Source of the DNA: Liriodendron chinense
Lineage: Eukaryota; Streptophyta; Magnoliopsida; Magnoliales; Magnoliaceae
Length of the DNA stretch: 64,000 nt
Assembly: GCA_003013855.2 (NCBI GenBank)
Contig: ML058477.1
Location: 2,480,001 to 2,544,000 of the forward strand
Direction of reading: 5' to 3'
Part shown: piece after piece, positions 23,408 through 34,561 of the stretch
Numbering within the stretch: position 1 is the stretch's first letter
Layout: each line of letters opens with the position of its first letter
Notes under the pieces: model-generated
What the model was told of the DNA's origin: nothing
Databases searched by the model: none
Seen by the model: the letters and a program-made list of their open reading frames with translations, nothing else
Translations under genes and position numbers: made by a program

Positions 23408-23836
23408 GATGCCCCCTAAGTCCTTGCCGCCAAGAATTTTAAAGGGAAGGACTTAGCTCATTACCACACGTAACCGCCTGCTGCCTTCATCAAGAACGGA
23501 ACCTCACATGATGGGCTGGAATTAATGAGCGCCAGCTTTCCGCAGCCTTTCCGCAAACAGAAAATGAAGGGGCGCTCGCCACGTGTTTGAGGAGTTAATG
23601 GGCGTGCCTGCTCGAGTGCTGCGCCGAAGGAGGGACTGCCACGTGTCATCAGATACGGCGGAATGATTGCCTATAAATATACGGAGTCCGTCATTCCTCT
23701 GGTTTTCTACAGAAGTTTTTTCAAAGAAAAAGAATTCTCGCGTCATCTCCATTTTCATCTTCTCCTTTCGGTGTTTCTTCCTCTTTCTTTCTGTTTACTT
23801 GGGTATATTTCCTTTTTCTTTTCTTTTCATCTTCTC
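23408..23836 (+). promoter_or_regulatory. Putative promoter and 5' UTR of the Tat antisense gene
   Basis: Between the LTR and the antisense ORF. TATAAATAT at 23672-23680 sits 157 bases before the ATG at 23837, followed by a pyrimidine-rich leader (TTTTCTTTTC-like runs). An upstream in-frame ATG at 23663 precedes the TATA box and is unlikely to be used. Confidence 0.5.
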
Positions 23837-26016
23837 ATGGCTGGGAACTCTGACGAGACCACCGTCCCACTAGGTGACGCTACCCCGGACTCCTCTGCTT
23901 CTAGCAGTGCGAGGGTTCTGGCAGGGAGATACACAGCAGCCGGATATCCTTCTGTTTTATCGGAGGACCGGCTGGCAGAGTTACGGGAGAGATACCTGAT
24001 CCCCGACTCAGTCACTCTCCGATTGCCCGGAGATGGAGAGACGCCAGACTCCCCTCCCCCAGGATGCGTAGCTTTTTATGAGTACCAGCTCATCCTGGGG
24101 GTACGCCTCCCCCTCCATCCCTTCATACGCGACGTACTCCGGTGTTACAAGATTGTCCCCGGGCAACTCATTGTGAATGGATGGAGGGTAGTCCTGGGTT
24201 CCTTTGCCCTCTAGGCTCAGGCCGGCAACGGGGAGCTTACAGCGGAGGAATTCCTCCGCATGTTCCGTCTAAAGAAAGCACCATCCAGCGAAGGCTGGTA
24301 TTACATATGCTACTGGCACCGGGATAACTTCATGCTGGGGAAGCCCTCGTCGAATTATCCCAGCTGGAGGAAGCGGTGGTTCTATGCTTCCGGGAACTGG
24401 GAGTCCGCCTCCTCCAGGGGTCTAGGAGTGACTCGTTTTTTCTGTGAAGGTAGGCACAGTCTCGCATTGTGCAATTTTCTCCAGTTATGGTTTCTAGGGT
24501 TTTATTCATTTTTTGACCCCTGTTTGTGCTCGCAGGTATCCCGGCCTTGAGAAAACCAAATCTAAAGGGGGGAATCAACGAGAAAATAGTAAAGGTGTAC
24601 AAGGTGCCTGTTGGTGATAGACACATCGAGGCCTGCTTGTCTCCTTCTCGACTTGCAGCAGCGGGCCTAATATCCAGAAGAGAGGTTGAGATGACGAAGG
24701 CCGGAGAGAAGAGGGGTCTGCTGCCCCGACTGAAGGGCACAAGCTCCAAGAGGCAGAAGAAAACACCTACCGAACCATCTCAATCATCCATCCGCACAGG
24801 TAGCGATCAGCCTGCCCCTCCCGCGAGCATGACGGGGACCCCGGCTGGGCCCACTATTCCCTCACTGGTGGTCGCACCTGGACCGCCAGTGATTAACATT
24901 GCTGATAATTCCCCGGATGGGGCGGGGTCCGGCTGCCCCCCAGCTGAAGAGGCTCGAGAGCAGATAGAGCCTCAAGAGCCGGCTCCTGCTCGCGAACTGA
25001 TCCCTACTGCCGAGCAAGGACCTGCTAGCGAGTCGATGCCTCCCCCTCGCGAGACGGCCGGGTTGGTTGTTGCCCAACCGTTAGGGAGCGGGACATATTC
25101 TATTCCCCGCCACCTCCATCCAGTATGTAAATTTTTATTCGAGAACGTCCCCCCTCATGCCTTTGGCTCTCTTCCCGAGCCAAGCCCTGAGAACCTTTTC
25201 CTCGAAGCGGGGGTGAGGATGGTTCAGGTAAGACCTTGTCAAGACCTGCTTTAATCTGTTATTACGTTCCAGAATACTTTCTCACATTTTTCATCACTTT
25301 TGCAGGGCTTAGATCTTATCCTGCGAACGAGGCGTGATATCGTTGCCGCCCGTCGCGTGATAGATGAGGCTGAGGGGAAGAGGACTGCCTTGGAGAAGGC
25401 AGTTCAAGGAAGAGATCAGCTGCTCAAGACCCGTGAGGCGGTGATCGCGAAGAGAGATGAGGAGAAGAAGATCCTCATCGAGAAAATCCAAGTCCTGACC
25501 GACAGGTATCAGGCCTTGGACTCAAACTTCGTGAAGCTCATGGGTTTGAAGGAGAAGGCTGAGAGAGAGAGGGAGATCTTCCGCCAAGACAAGATCTCGC
25601 TGTAGGAGCAGTTCGCGGAGGCCAGGTCGCAGCTCAAGGAGGCCAACGACAACCTGGCCAAGGAATGCTCCGCTCTTGCACAGCTCAAGGACGACTCGAT
25701 CCACTGGGACGAGGAGAAAGTCGCCCTTGTAAAAATGCTCTCGGAGGAAGGTCCTCGGGCAATTTTCGAGTTCCGGACTTCGCAGCTATATGACGACGAA
25801 AGATATGAGTCGTATGATGCTGGTCGCGACTTTGCGCTAAGAGTAGTGCAACGAATGATCCCATCCTTTGATATGGGGGAATTTGGTCGAGTCGCGACCA
25901 TCATAGCTGCAGAAGAGCAAGCTGCTGCTGAGAACGAGGTGACTGAAGCCACGCAAGCTGGAGGGGCTCCAGAAATGGGCCCTGAAGTCGAGAGCACGGC
26001 TCCTCCAAGAGATTGA
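23837..26016 (+). pseudogene. Antisense ORF of the Tat element, gypsy-type putative transposon protein (three exons, two stops)
   Basis: Reads opposite to gag-pol. Exon 1 is 23837-24449, intron 24450-24535 (GTAGGC...CTCGCAG), exon 2 24536-25227, intron 25228-25305 (GTAAGA...TTGCAG), exon 3 25306-26016; phases join without shift to about 671 codons. The N-terminal half (LSEDRLAELRERYLIPDSV, then GVRLPLHPFIRDVL) resembles the plant putative gypsy-type transposon domain (PF04195-like) found on the antisense strand of Tat elements. The middle is Pro/Ser-rich and disordered. The C-terminal third is rich in Glu, Lys and Arg heptads and is probably coiled coil. TAG at 24212-24214 and TAG at 25603-25605 interrupt the frame; in both, homologous frame resumes directly. 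Role unknown. Confidence 0.82.
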
Positions 26017-26193
26017 TCTTTTTGTTTTCCTCTCTTGTACTCGCGAGCAGAAATTTTGTAAATATTTTATCATCAATGAAAAGATATTTTTTGGAAGTGT
26101 TGTTCTTCTTGTTTACTCTTTCCCTTTCATGCAATGAATGCCTTCTCGTTCTTGTTTACTTTCTTTTCGTGCACTGAATGCCTTCCTGTTGCA
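26017..26193 (+). other. 3' flank of the Tat antisense gene
   Basis: AT-rich region with AATGAAAAG (about 26075-26084) that could act as a polyadenylation signal for the plus-strand transcript. A degenerate direct repeat (TGAATGCCTTC, near 26137 and 26174) lies here. No gene. Confidence 0.4.
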
Positions 26194-26609
26194 ATGAGTT
26201 ATGCTCAACCCGGGGGTCGTAGCGACCATGCCCTCGTGGAGATAGACTTATCTATCGATTGAGAGAATGTGCTCAATCCGGGGGGTCGTAGCGACCAAAC
26301 CCTCGTGGAGATAAACTGATTTATCGATTGAGAGAATGTGCTCAATCCGGGGGGTCGTAGCGACCGTGCCCTCGTGGAGATAGACTGATCTATCGATTGA
26401 GAGAATGTGCTCAATCCGGGGGGTCGTAGCGACCGTGCCCTCGTGGAGATAGACTGATCTATCGATTGAGAGAATGTGCTCAATCCGGGGGGTCGTAGCG
26501 ACCGTGCCCTCGTGGAGATAGACTGATCTATCGATTGAGAGAATGTGCTCAATCCGGGGGGTCGTAGCGACCGTGCCCTCGTGGAGATAGACTGATCTAT
26601 CGATTGAGA
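26194..26609. repeat. 69-bp tandem repeat array in the Tat element
   Basis: Six copies begin at 26203, 26271, 26340, 26409, 26478 and 26547, at spacings of 68, 69, 69, 69 and 69 bases. Each contains GGGGGGTCGTAGCGACC and GATCTATCGATTGAGAG, the latter with an ATCGAT palindrome. Later copies are nearly identical and the first two are divergent. Because 69 is divisible by three, two minus-strand frames stay open through the array and make spurious repetitive peptides. It sits between the pol stop and the antisense gene, a hypervariable place in Tat elements. Confidence 0.93.
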
Positions 26610-26757
26610 CTCCCAAGTTTACCTCCAAGTTTACCAAGGGTATGAAGGTCATCCATAAAATGGAAATGCGACCACCCTAGGTGAATTTAACCCTACCAAA
26701 GGTAGGCGATTGGCCAAGGGATTGTATGCATCCTCTTCGGGGCTATTCAGATCCAAG

Positions 26758-29700
26758 TTAATGGAGTAGCGACCAAAAGATGTCTTTCACTTTATTCATA
26801 AAAAGTTGTCTATGAACTACAACAAATCTAGGGTAGTATCGTAGCAAATGCTCCACGTGCCAAGGGCGACGTACGGGCTTCCCTTGCATGTCTTCAAGAT
26901 AATAAGTACCGGGTCGCACAATCCTAAAAACCCGATATGGGCCTTCCCAATTTGGATCTAACGAACGAGCGGGAACTCCAAGTTTTTGCCTCAAGACCAA
27001 ATCTTTGGGCTGGAAGGATCTAGGCCGAACCCTAGGATTTCGATAACGAGCAATATGTTGTTGATATGCTGCCACTCGTACTTGGGAAGCATTTTTTCGC
27101 TCTTCCAAGAGATCGAGATGAAGTCGGAGGTTTTCCTGATTACTCGCGGGGTCATACTGCTCGATCCGATATGAGGGCACTTGAATTTCCACTGGTACCA
27201 CTGCGTCGACACCAAAAGCTAAGGAGAAAGGGGTTTCTCCTGTTGATGTACAAGCCGTGGTTCTATACGCCCATAATACTTCTGGCAAAAGTTCTGGCCA
27301 CACCCCTTTACATTCCCCTAGCTTGGTCTTTAAATGGTGCTTGATGATCTTATTCACTGCCTCGACCTGCCCATTCGCCTGAGGATGATATGAAGAAGTG
27401 CGGAGATTACGTATCTTCCATTTTTCACAAAATTCATCAAAAGCTGTGTTGTCGAACTGCGTTCCGTTATCGGTAATTATAGTGTGAGGAAGTCCGAAAC
27501 GGCATATAATATTTCTCCATACAAACTTAGTAGTTTGTTTCTCAGTAATCTTGGCTAATGGTTCTACCTCGGCCCATTTGGTGAAATAATCAACTGCCAC
27601 GATCGCAAACCTATTTTGTCCCTTTCCCATGGGTAAGGGCCCGATGATATCGACCCCCCACTGAGCAAAAGGCCAAGGGCTATCAACTGGGGTCATCTGC
27701 TCGGATGGTACATGAGGTATAGGTAAATATCGTTGACACTTGTCACATTTTTTAGAAAATTCAATTGCATCTGCTTTCATAGTGGGCCAATAATATCCTT
27801 GCCTCATCGCTTTATATGCTAGGGATCGTCCCCTGGGATGGTTACCACATGCCCCCTGGTGTACTTCGTCGAGAACACGAAGTGCTTCTTCTGGATGAAG
27901 ACACCTTAAATAAGGCAAGGAAAAGCTTTTGCGCAACAATATTCCGTCCTGTAAAGTATACCTGGCAGCCCGGAGACGAATTTGCCTTGCAGCTTTCTTA
28001 TCCTCTGGTAGATGTCCGTCTCTGAGATAAAGGATGATAGGATCCATCCAGCATGGAGATGATTGTACAGATATTACATGCTCGAGAGTCGCTTGGTCGA
28101 TACTCAGGTTCTGACGATGCTCGATGGGGATCGAATGTGATAACTCGAATTCTGGTGCAGAAGCGAGCTTTGCCAAGGAATCAGCAAGTTGGTTCTTCCT
28201 GCGAGAAATATGAATTATTTCATAAGTCTTCAGTTTTGCGAGTAGGATGAGGACATGAGACTTGTAGAAGGCCATCCTTTCTTCTTTGGCCTCGAATTCA
28301 CCAAGGACTTGGTTGACAATGAGCTGAGAGTCGCTATGAATTGACAGATTCTGAATTGCAAGGACAATGGCCAATTCGAGGCCGACGATCAGGGCTTCAT
28401 ATTCAGCTTCATTATTCGAGATACGAGAATCGAAACGCAGAGCATATTGGAAATGCGACCCATCAGGAGCCACTAAAATCAGGCCCGCTCCACTGCCACT
28501 GGCCCGCGACGACCCGTCCACGAAGAGTAACCAAGGAGGCTGGTCGCTGGTCATAGTATTATCGTCAGGAGAGTACGTGAATTCGGCGATGAAATCAGCC
28601 ACGGCCTGGCCCTTTACCGCGGTCCTAGGGCAGAATGAGATATCGTGCTCACTGATCTCGACTGCCCATTTAGTTAACCGTCCGGAAGCCTTAGGTTTTT
28701 GAAGGACTTGTCGTAGCGGATGATTCGTCGGTACTAGAATAGCGTGGGCTTGAAAGTATGGTCACAGTTTTCGAGCTGCCGTGACTAAGGCTAGGGCCAG
28801 TTTCTCCATATCAGAATACCTAGTTTCTGCGTCAACCATTGCTCGACTGATATAATAAACGGGCCTCTGCACCCCGGAATCTTCTCTTATTAAAGCGGCA
28901 CTAACGGTCGTAGTGGACACAGAGAGATAAAGAATAAGTTGCTCATGTGCTACAGGTTTAGATAAAATGGGGTGTGTGCTCATGTATAGCTTCAATTGTT
29001 GAAAGGCTTCCTCACATTGTGGCGTCCATTTCCAATCAGACTTGGCCGTTGCACGAAGGAGTTTGAAGAATGGTAAACACTTGTCAGATGCTCTCGAGAT
29101 GAACCTGTTCAACGATGCGATGCGACCAGCCAGACGCTGGACGTCCTTCAGAGTGGTGGGGGATTTCATCTCTATCAATGCTTTTATCTTCTCAAGATTT
29201 GCCTCAATTCCGCGTTGGCCAACCATGAACCCGAGAAATTTCCCTGCAGACATACCGAACGCACATTTTTCTGGGTTCAATTTCATTTGATACCTCCTCA
29301 ATAGGTCGAAGGTTTCTCGAAGATCAGAAATATGATCATCTTCTATAGTGCTTTTCATGAGCATGTCATCAACATAGACTTCCATATTCCTACCAATTTG
29401 AGCAGCGAATATTTTGTTGACGAGACGTTGATAAGTGGCCCCTGCATTTTTAAGACCGAATGGCATTACCTGGTAACAATATAATCCCCGGTCTGTGATG
29501 AAAGCGGTATGCTGGCTATCAGGTGGGTGCATCATGATCTGGTTGTAACCAGAATAAGCATCCATAAAACTAAGCAGTGCGTGTCCAGCTGTTGAGTCGA
29601 CCAACTGGTCGATCCGCGGTGTCGGGAAGCTGTCTTTGGGACATGCTTTGTTCAAGTCTGAATAGTCGACGCACATTCTCCATTTGCCATTAGCTTTTCG

Positions 29701-30434
29701 GACGAGAACTACGTTCGCGACCCACTCTGGGTAGTCAACTTCTTTTATGAAATTGACCGTGAGTAGCTTTTCAACTTCAGCTTTGATCGCCATTTGCCTT
29801 TCTGCAGTGAAGGCACGTCGGCGTTGGTGTACGGGTTTATGCTTTGGATCGATATTGAGACGATGTACGATGACGTTGGGGTCGATGCCCGGCATATCTT
29901 TATGAGACCAAGCAAACACGTCCTGGTATTCAGTGAGGAAACGGACCAAATCTCCACGGTGGACACTGGTTAAAGAGGATCCAATGTACACGATTTTAGA
30001 CGGGTCGTCTTCGATCAGTTGAATCGCCACTGTTTCCTCCCCAGGAGTTCCTGATTGGAGAGCATTCTCTCTCGGATCCAACGAGGTGTTGGTGGAGAAG
30101 GTGGGTGAACCTTGTATTATCTCCATAACGGGTGTTGCTTGAGCCTTCTTCCGATCCTGTAGGGCTATCTGATAGCAAGACCGTGCCTCCTGTTGACTTC
30201 CTCGCACGACCCGGATACCATTTGGGGTAGGAAATTTGACACACAGATATGAAGGGTGCAAGGCTGCCCCGACCTTAGTAAGAGACGACCGTCCTAAAAT
30301 GGCGTTATACGCTGATTTTCGGTCCACCACAAGGAAATTTATGAAGATGGTGGTCTTCGCTGGACTTTCTCCAAAAGTAACTGGGAGATCAATGCTTCCT
30401 TCAGGTGTTACTACCTCACCTCCGAAGCCGACGA
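26758..30434 (-). pseudogene. pol: Tat pol: reverse transcriptase, RNase H, archaeal-type RNase H, integrase
   Basis: One minus-strand frame from the frameshift near 30435 to TAA at 26758-26760, broken once by TGA at 28762-28764. Protease end (AYNAILGRSSL, about 30310) leads into reverse transcriptase with YVDD at 29365-29376. The first RNase H (LSVSTTTVSAALIRED) is degenerate in its catalytic positions. A second RNase H follows with FVDGSS (about 28518), NNEAEYEAL, SDSQLIVNQ and NQLADSLAKLAS, giving the D-E-D-D set. Integrase has an HHCC finger (CGNHPRGRS ... CDKCQRY), GVDIIGPLP, TDNGTQFDN and the glutamate in NGQVEAVNK, then a C-terminal domain with WEGPYRVFRIV. This domain order marks the Tat lineage. 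The TGA replaces a codon in the tether between the two RNase H domains. Confidence 0.92.
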
Positions 30435-30439
30435 GGGGG

Positions 30440-32309
30440 TCGAAACTGGTTTGAGCAGGCTTCTGGCAAGTGCTATTTTGTTGAAAGCCTCCAAGTATAG
30501 AATATCGGCTGAGCTGCCTGTATCCACCATAATTCGATGTGTCAGATAATTTGATACCTTCAAAGTGACTACGATGGAGTCTTCGTGAGGGAAGTGAATT
30601 CCCTTTGCATCTTCAAGAGTGAAGGAAATTGGAGGATGACTGGTCTTCGACGAGCTAGACGTTTGTTCCAGCCAGTAGATTTGCTTGGGTTCTTTGGACG
30701 CCTTTCGAGCGTATGCTTTTCTGGAAGCTTGAGAATCGCCCTCGCAAGCTGGTCCTCCGATGATGGTGCGAATTTCCCCCATAGGCTCAGCGTCCTCTTG
30801 GTCAGTTTGATGATGAGGTTGTTCCTTTTTGCGAGACGAGGTATTCGCCCTTTCTGGTGATCGATTTTTACGAGCAACATAATCCTGGAGATGGCCCTTT
30901 CGAATGAGAGCTTCGATATGGTCTCGTAGAGAGATGCAGTCCTGGGTTCTATGCCCATGATCTTTGTGGAAGTAAAAGAACTTGCTCTTGTCTCTCTTCT
31001 CGGGATCGGATTTGATCTTTGCAGGCCACTTCACATATGGCTTGTGTTTAATCTCCATTAGAACCTTTTCATGAGACCGATTAAGAGGAGTGTAGTTATG
31101 ATATTTACCGGAATAAGGCTTCTTGGGAGAACGTTCGCGTTGATCACGACGATATTTTTTATCTGTAGAAGAGGCTCCTTCTGGCTTGCGTTTCTTACCC
31201 TGTACTCCATGGCGTGTCAATGCGACTTCTTCTGCATTGATATATTTCTGAGCTTTGGCTTGGAACTCTGCCATAGTTTTTGGAGGGCTCTTGTCTAAAG
31301 CAAACCTGAATTTCTCGCTCGTTATTCCGGCTATAAGGGCTGCGAGGCCTTTTTCTTCAGTATAACCTTCAGTTTGAACGGCTTCAGCAGTGAACCGTAC
31401 TGTGAACTCCTTTATCGTTTCCCCATGCTGCTGTTTTAGATTCATTAGATGGGAGGCTGGCTTCTTGATGCGGATGCTTCCCATGAATTGAGAAAGGAAT
31501 ATCTCCGATAACTGAGAAAAGGAGCTGATGGAACGAGGCTTTAATCCTCGAAACCACGTATGAGCTGTTTCCTTCAATGTTAAGGGAAAAGCCCTACACA
31601 TGATTTCTGAACCATGTCCCTCCAACTCCATGAGGGACCTGTATGTTTCCAGATGTTCAAGAGGATCGCCAATACCTGTGTATGGGGTGATAACAGGCGT
31701 TCGATACTTTCTGGGTAACGGGGCTTCCATAACCTCGCTGGTGAAGGGGCACTCGGATTGATGTATCGCCGCCATGACTGCAGATGGCCGATTTGCCTGG
31801 TATCGCTGTTCCATGACATCAAAACGATCATGGATTCTTTTGAGATCTCCTTCCCATGGTAGGGTATAGCTTGATGTTTCGGCGGTGGAGCCCTGCGGTT
31901 GAGGTTGTCAAGACGAAATAGAATGTATAGAATGTGGAGACGGCACAGGGGGATGGCTGCCAAGTGGTGGGATCTGTGGTTCGTCCATAGAATGTCTAGA
32001 TGCCACTGGTATGGGCTGCGGTGGTAACCCTTCGGAGGCTTGTCTTTGCAGTTCGGGAAAATGTTGATCAAGCCGATTTGACAGCGCCTGAACTCCGGCG
32101 TTTAGAGTTAGGAGAGTGTTTCCGAGGAAACGTAGGACATCGTCTTGATTTTCAGAAGCTTCCAATAATGGATTTGCTGATGGCATAGTTGGGGCTCCTT
32201 GAGGGATGTTCGTCGAGGCAGGTGGAAGGGTAGGGACGGATTCCGTCTCATCGGGCGGAAGTGGTGCCTGCCTTGAATTTGAAGGATGAACAGCCCTTTT
32301 AGGAGGCAT
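30440..32309 (-). pseudogene. gag: Tat gag and aspartic protease
   Basis: The start ATG is 32309-32307 (MPPKRAVHPS), shared with the second Tat copy at 63476. TGA at 31908-31910 interrupts the frame at about codon 134, where the sister copy reads CGA; downstream the same frame resumes through 31814 to the end. The gag core (FPLTLKETAHTWFRGLKPRS) packs RNA into particles. The zinc knuckle at about 30962-30925 reads FFYFHKDHGHRTQDC, with phenylalanine where the first zinc cysteine is expected. Protease has IMVDTGSSAD with the catalytic Asp near 30523. The frame is lost in a run of five G (plus strand 30435-30439), where one base seems to be missing, and the protease continues in the pol frame. 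Confidence 0.9.
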
Positions 32310-32360
32310 CGCGAAAGGATTTTGATTGGTAGAACGATTGATTTTGATGATCAAGTCGTT

Positions 32361-32376
32361 CCCACAGACGGCGCCA
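32361..32376 (-). other. Primer binding site of the Tat element
   Basis: Minus-strand TGGCGCCGTCTGTGGG, three bases from the 5' LTR. The second Tat copy has the variant TGGCACCGTTTGTGGG at 63405-63420. It fits a tRNA ending in GGCGCCA; I do not assign the amino acid. Confidence 0.75.
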
Positions 32377-32379
32377 AAC

Positions 32380-33483
32380 TGTTAATGTCAGATTTTGTAA
32401 CAGGATCCTCCGGACCTTCACCTTCTCTCCAACAGAGATTTCCTCCGCCAAACCTGAAAGAAAACAGACATCAACTAAGGGTGGCTGGGGTCCAGCCGTT
32501 AGCCCTTCGATGCTTAAGTCAGGCCAAAGCAAGAAGAAGAGTAGCCAGGCAAAACGGGACAGAGATCGAATATTGTGTGTACCTTCCCCTTAATGGAGTC
32601 ATCCTTTTATATAGATCTGAAGCGATTCAATCTGTTACGCAAGATATCGAGATCCCGCTGATCTCGTGTACGATACTGAGATCTTGCTGATTTCGTGGGA
32701 TGAGATCCTCATCTTTAGAGACGAGATCCAACCCAATGACTTATTTCGGCAATCACGTTCCTTGATGGCAATCCCTTGAGATCCGGAACCACCAGAGAAG
32801 ATAAGCCCAAAAACCGACCTATACGGGCTGCCGGTAGGCGTAGTAATAGCGCTCATGTAGAACTGGAAACCGTAGTTGGAGTCATAGCCAGCAAAAAGGA
32901 AGGAGAAGTCAACAAGACGGAAACCACCGATCTGGGTGTAGCCCTGCCTGGCATCGCAGAGGGATTGGACAAGCTGCTCGACGGGAATCGGGTGCTGGTA
33001 CTGAAGGTTAAGAGATGTAGCCGCAGAAAAACTGTTCGCATGTTGGAACATAGGTCGCGAGTCCAAGTGCTCGCTCATTTTGACGTAACACCTTTCAACG
33101 ACTTGTGAGAAGGTCTGCTCACGGTTTCAAGGAGGGAATCTTTGCTTTGCTTTATCTGACCATCGGCTATGGGAGCTCGAAGCCTTGCGAATAGGTGCTC
33201 CGTATTTATCCATCCTACGACTCTCGAGCATATGATCACGAGAGTCGGATGGGCATCCCGCACTTTCCCAATCTGCGGCTTGTGATCAGATGATCTCGAG
33301 AGTCGGATGGGTACTTCCGTATTTACCCGATCTGCGACTCTCGCTCAGATGTTCTCGAGAGTCGGATGGGTACTTCCGTATTTACCCGATCTGCGACTCT
33401 CGCTCAGATGTTCTCGAGAGTCGAATGGGCGTCCGTGTACAATCTTAACAGCTGAGTTGATCTCCCTTATTTTGCCTATAACA
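32380..33483 (-). repeat. 5' LTR of the Tat element (right copy)
   Basis: 1,104 bp, same ends as the left LTR. It contains the proteasome-like segment in broken form and the CGAGAGTCG inverted motif cluster (about 33220-33425). Because the element is on the minus strand, its promoter drives transcription leftwards. Confidence 0.93.
32851..33000 (-). pseudogene. Proteasome alpha-4 (PAC1)-like fragment, second LTR copy
   Basis: Same segment as in the left LTR (PIPVEQLVQSLCDARQG, YGFQFYMS) but a 7-base deletion near 32846 shifts the frame directly after it, and an extra base near 33052 shifts the frame before it. Consistent with drift after insertion and no selection on the reading frame in this copy. 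Confidence 0.75.
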
Positions 33484-34561
33484 ATGATACATCTAATCTA
33501 AATAAATACACATAAGTTGGATTATTTAGTATCTAATCTAAATCAATACCCATAATTTCGAAATTTTAGTTTTGATTACTAGAACGCCACATATGCAACT
33601 TCTAAGTACATTCTAACTGCGTATCATCCATTACTCTCCCAAAGTATCAGAGTTTCCTTCCATATGAATACTTCTTATGATATTATTCAAAGTATTAAAT
33701 GGAGTCATTGGTAATTGGGACTGCCGATGCAGGTGGTCCACTGGTCCCACTTGTGTGGAAAGGATGGAATATTACTATTACAATGGTGGGCCCAGCCATG
33801 AATTCTTTGTGGGGGGCATCCACTGAATAGGTTCCTGTCCTTTCTGGCGTCCACAGGATTTGGTTGTCCCAAACTGCTCACATAAATATTTCGTGGCGCT
33901 AAGGATATCAGCTCATAAATGGTTCGGTTATCCACACCAGGATATGATGGACCACGCATTGATCCAAGTTGGCAGACCTCCCTTCATTCTTTGGCTTTCC
34001 ATCCATTGAAATAAGATAATCTATTTTATGGTTTTTTTTTTTTTTTCGTAAGGGGGGGGGGGGGGGGGGGGGGGGGGGGGTGGGGACCTCCATTCATGTT
34101 AAGCACGTTGGATCAACGATCTGGATCACTGACAATGGGCCCCTCATGTATGCCACGCCATATCTGATCCACAAGGATCATCAATTCATCCACTATCTGG
34201 TCAATGGGAAGCCCGCAGATCCGAGATTTTGGTATCTCCCCAAATGAGAAAAAGAGGGAAGAGAGAGAAGTAGATCTGAAGGGCCGTGCAATCAATGGGG
34301 TCAAAGTGGTTGCAGGGAAAGCACGGAAAATCCTTCCCTTTAACGCTGAGCACGAAAATCATTGCAGCATTTGTTTGCGGTTCCTGCTGTTCTCCTTTCC
34401 TCAGCAAACAACAGCAACAGCAACAGAAACAAATGTAACTACAACTAAATCTTTTAAGAAATGATCTCAATTCCATCCAAAATTACATCCCCCCCTCCCC
34501 CCCCAAAAAAAAGAACAAGAAGAAGAAGAAGAAAGAAACAGCTCTTTTTTTTTTTCTTTCC
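33484..34561. other. Intergenic DNA 3' of the OVATE gene, with a 29-G run
   Basis: No ORF of known type. Notable: 15 T at 34032-34046, then 29 consecutive G at 34052-34080 after CGTAA. AGA/AAG-rich stretches near 34515-34540. The 34200-34460 region may be 3' UTR or flank of the OVATE gene. Confidence 0.6.

Larger units (their letters stand above)
22298..33483 (-). mobile_element. Complete Tat-lineage Ty3/gypsy retrotransposon
   Basis: 11,186 bp bounded by LTRs 22298-23407 and 32380-33483 and flanked by a perfect 5-bp duplication, ATGAT (22293-22297 and 33484-33488). Minus-strand order: LTR, primer site, gag, protease, reverse transcriptase, RNase H, second RNase H, integrase, 69-bp tandem repeats, antisense gene, LTR. 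The extra RNase H and the antisense ORF at the 3' side are hallmarks of the Tat lineage. The LTRs differ at roughly 25 positions plus a 7-base deletion, about 2 percent, so the insertion is moderately old. Gag, pol and the antisense gene each carry breaks. Confidence 0.95.

Noticed and set aside
24330..24766. Minus-strand ORFs opposite the Tat antisense gene
   Set aside because: Shadow frames of the spliced plus-strand gene, whose domain and splice sites are coherent.
26205..26652. Two minus-strand ORFs with 23-residue repeats
   Set aside because: They are by-products of a 69-bp tandem array whose length is divisible by three; two overlapping frames are open at once, and neither resembles a protein family.
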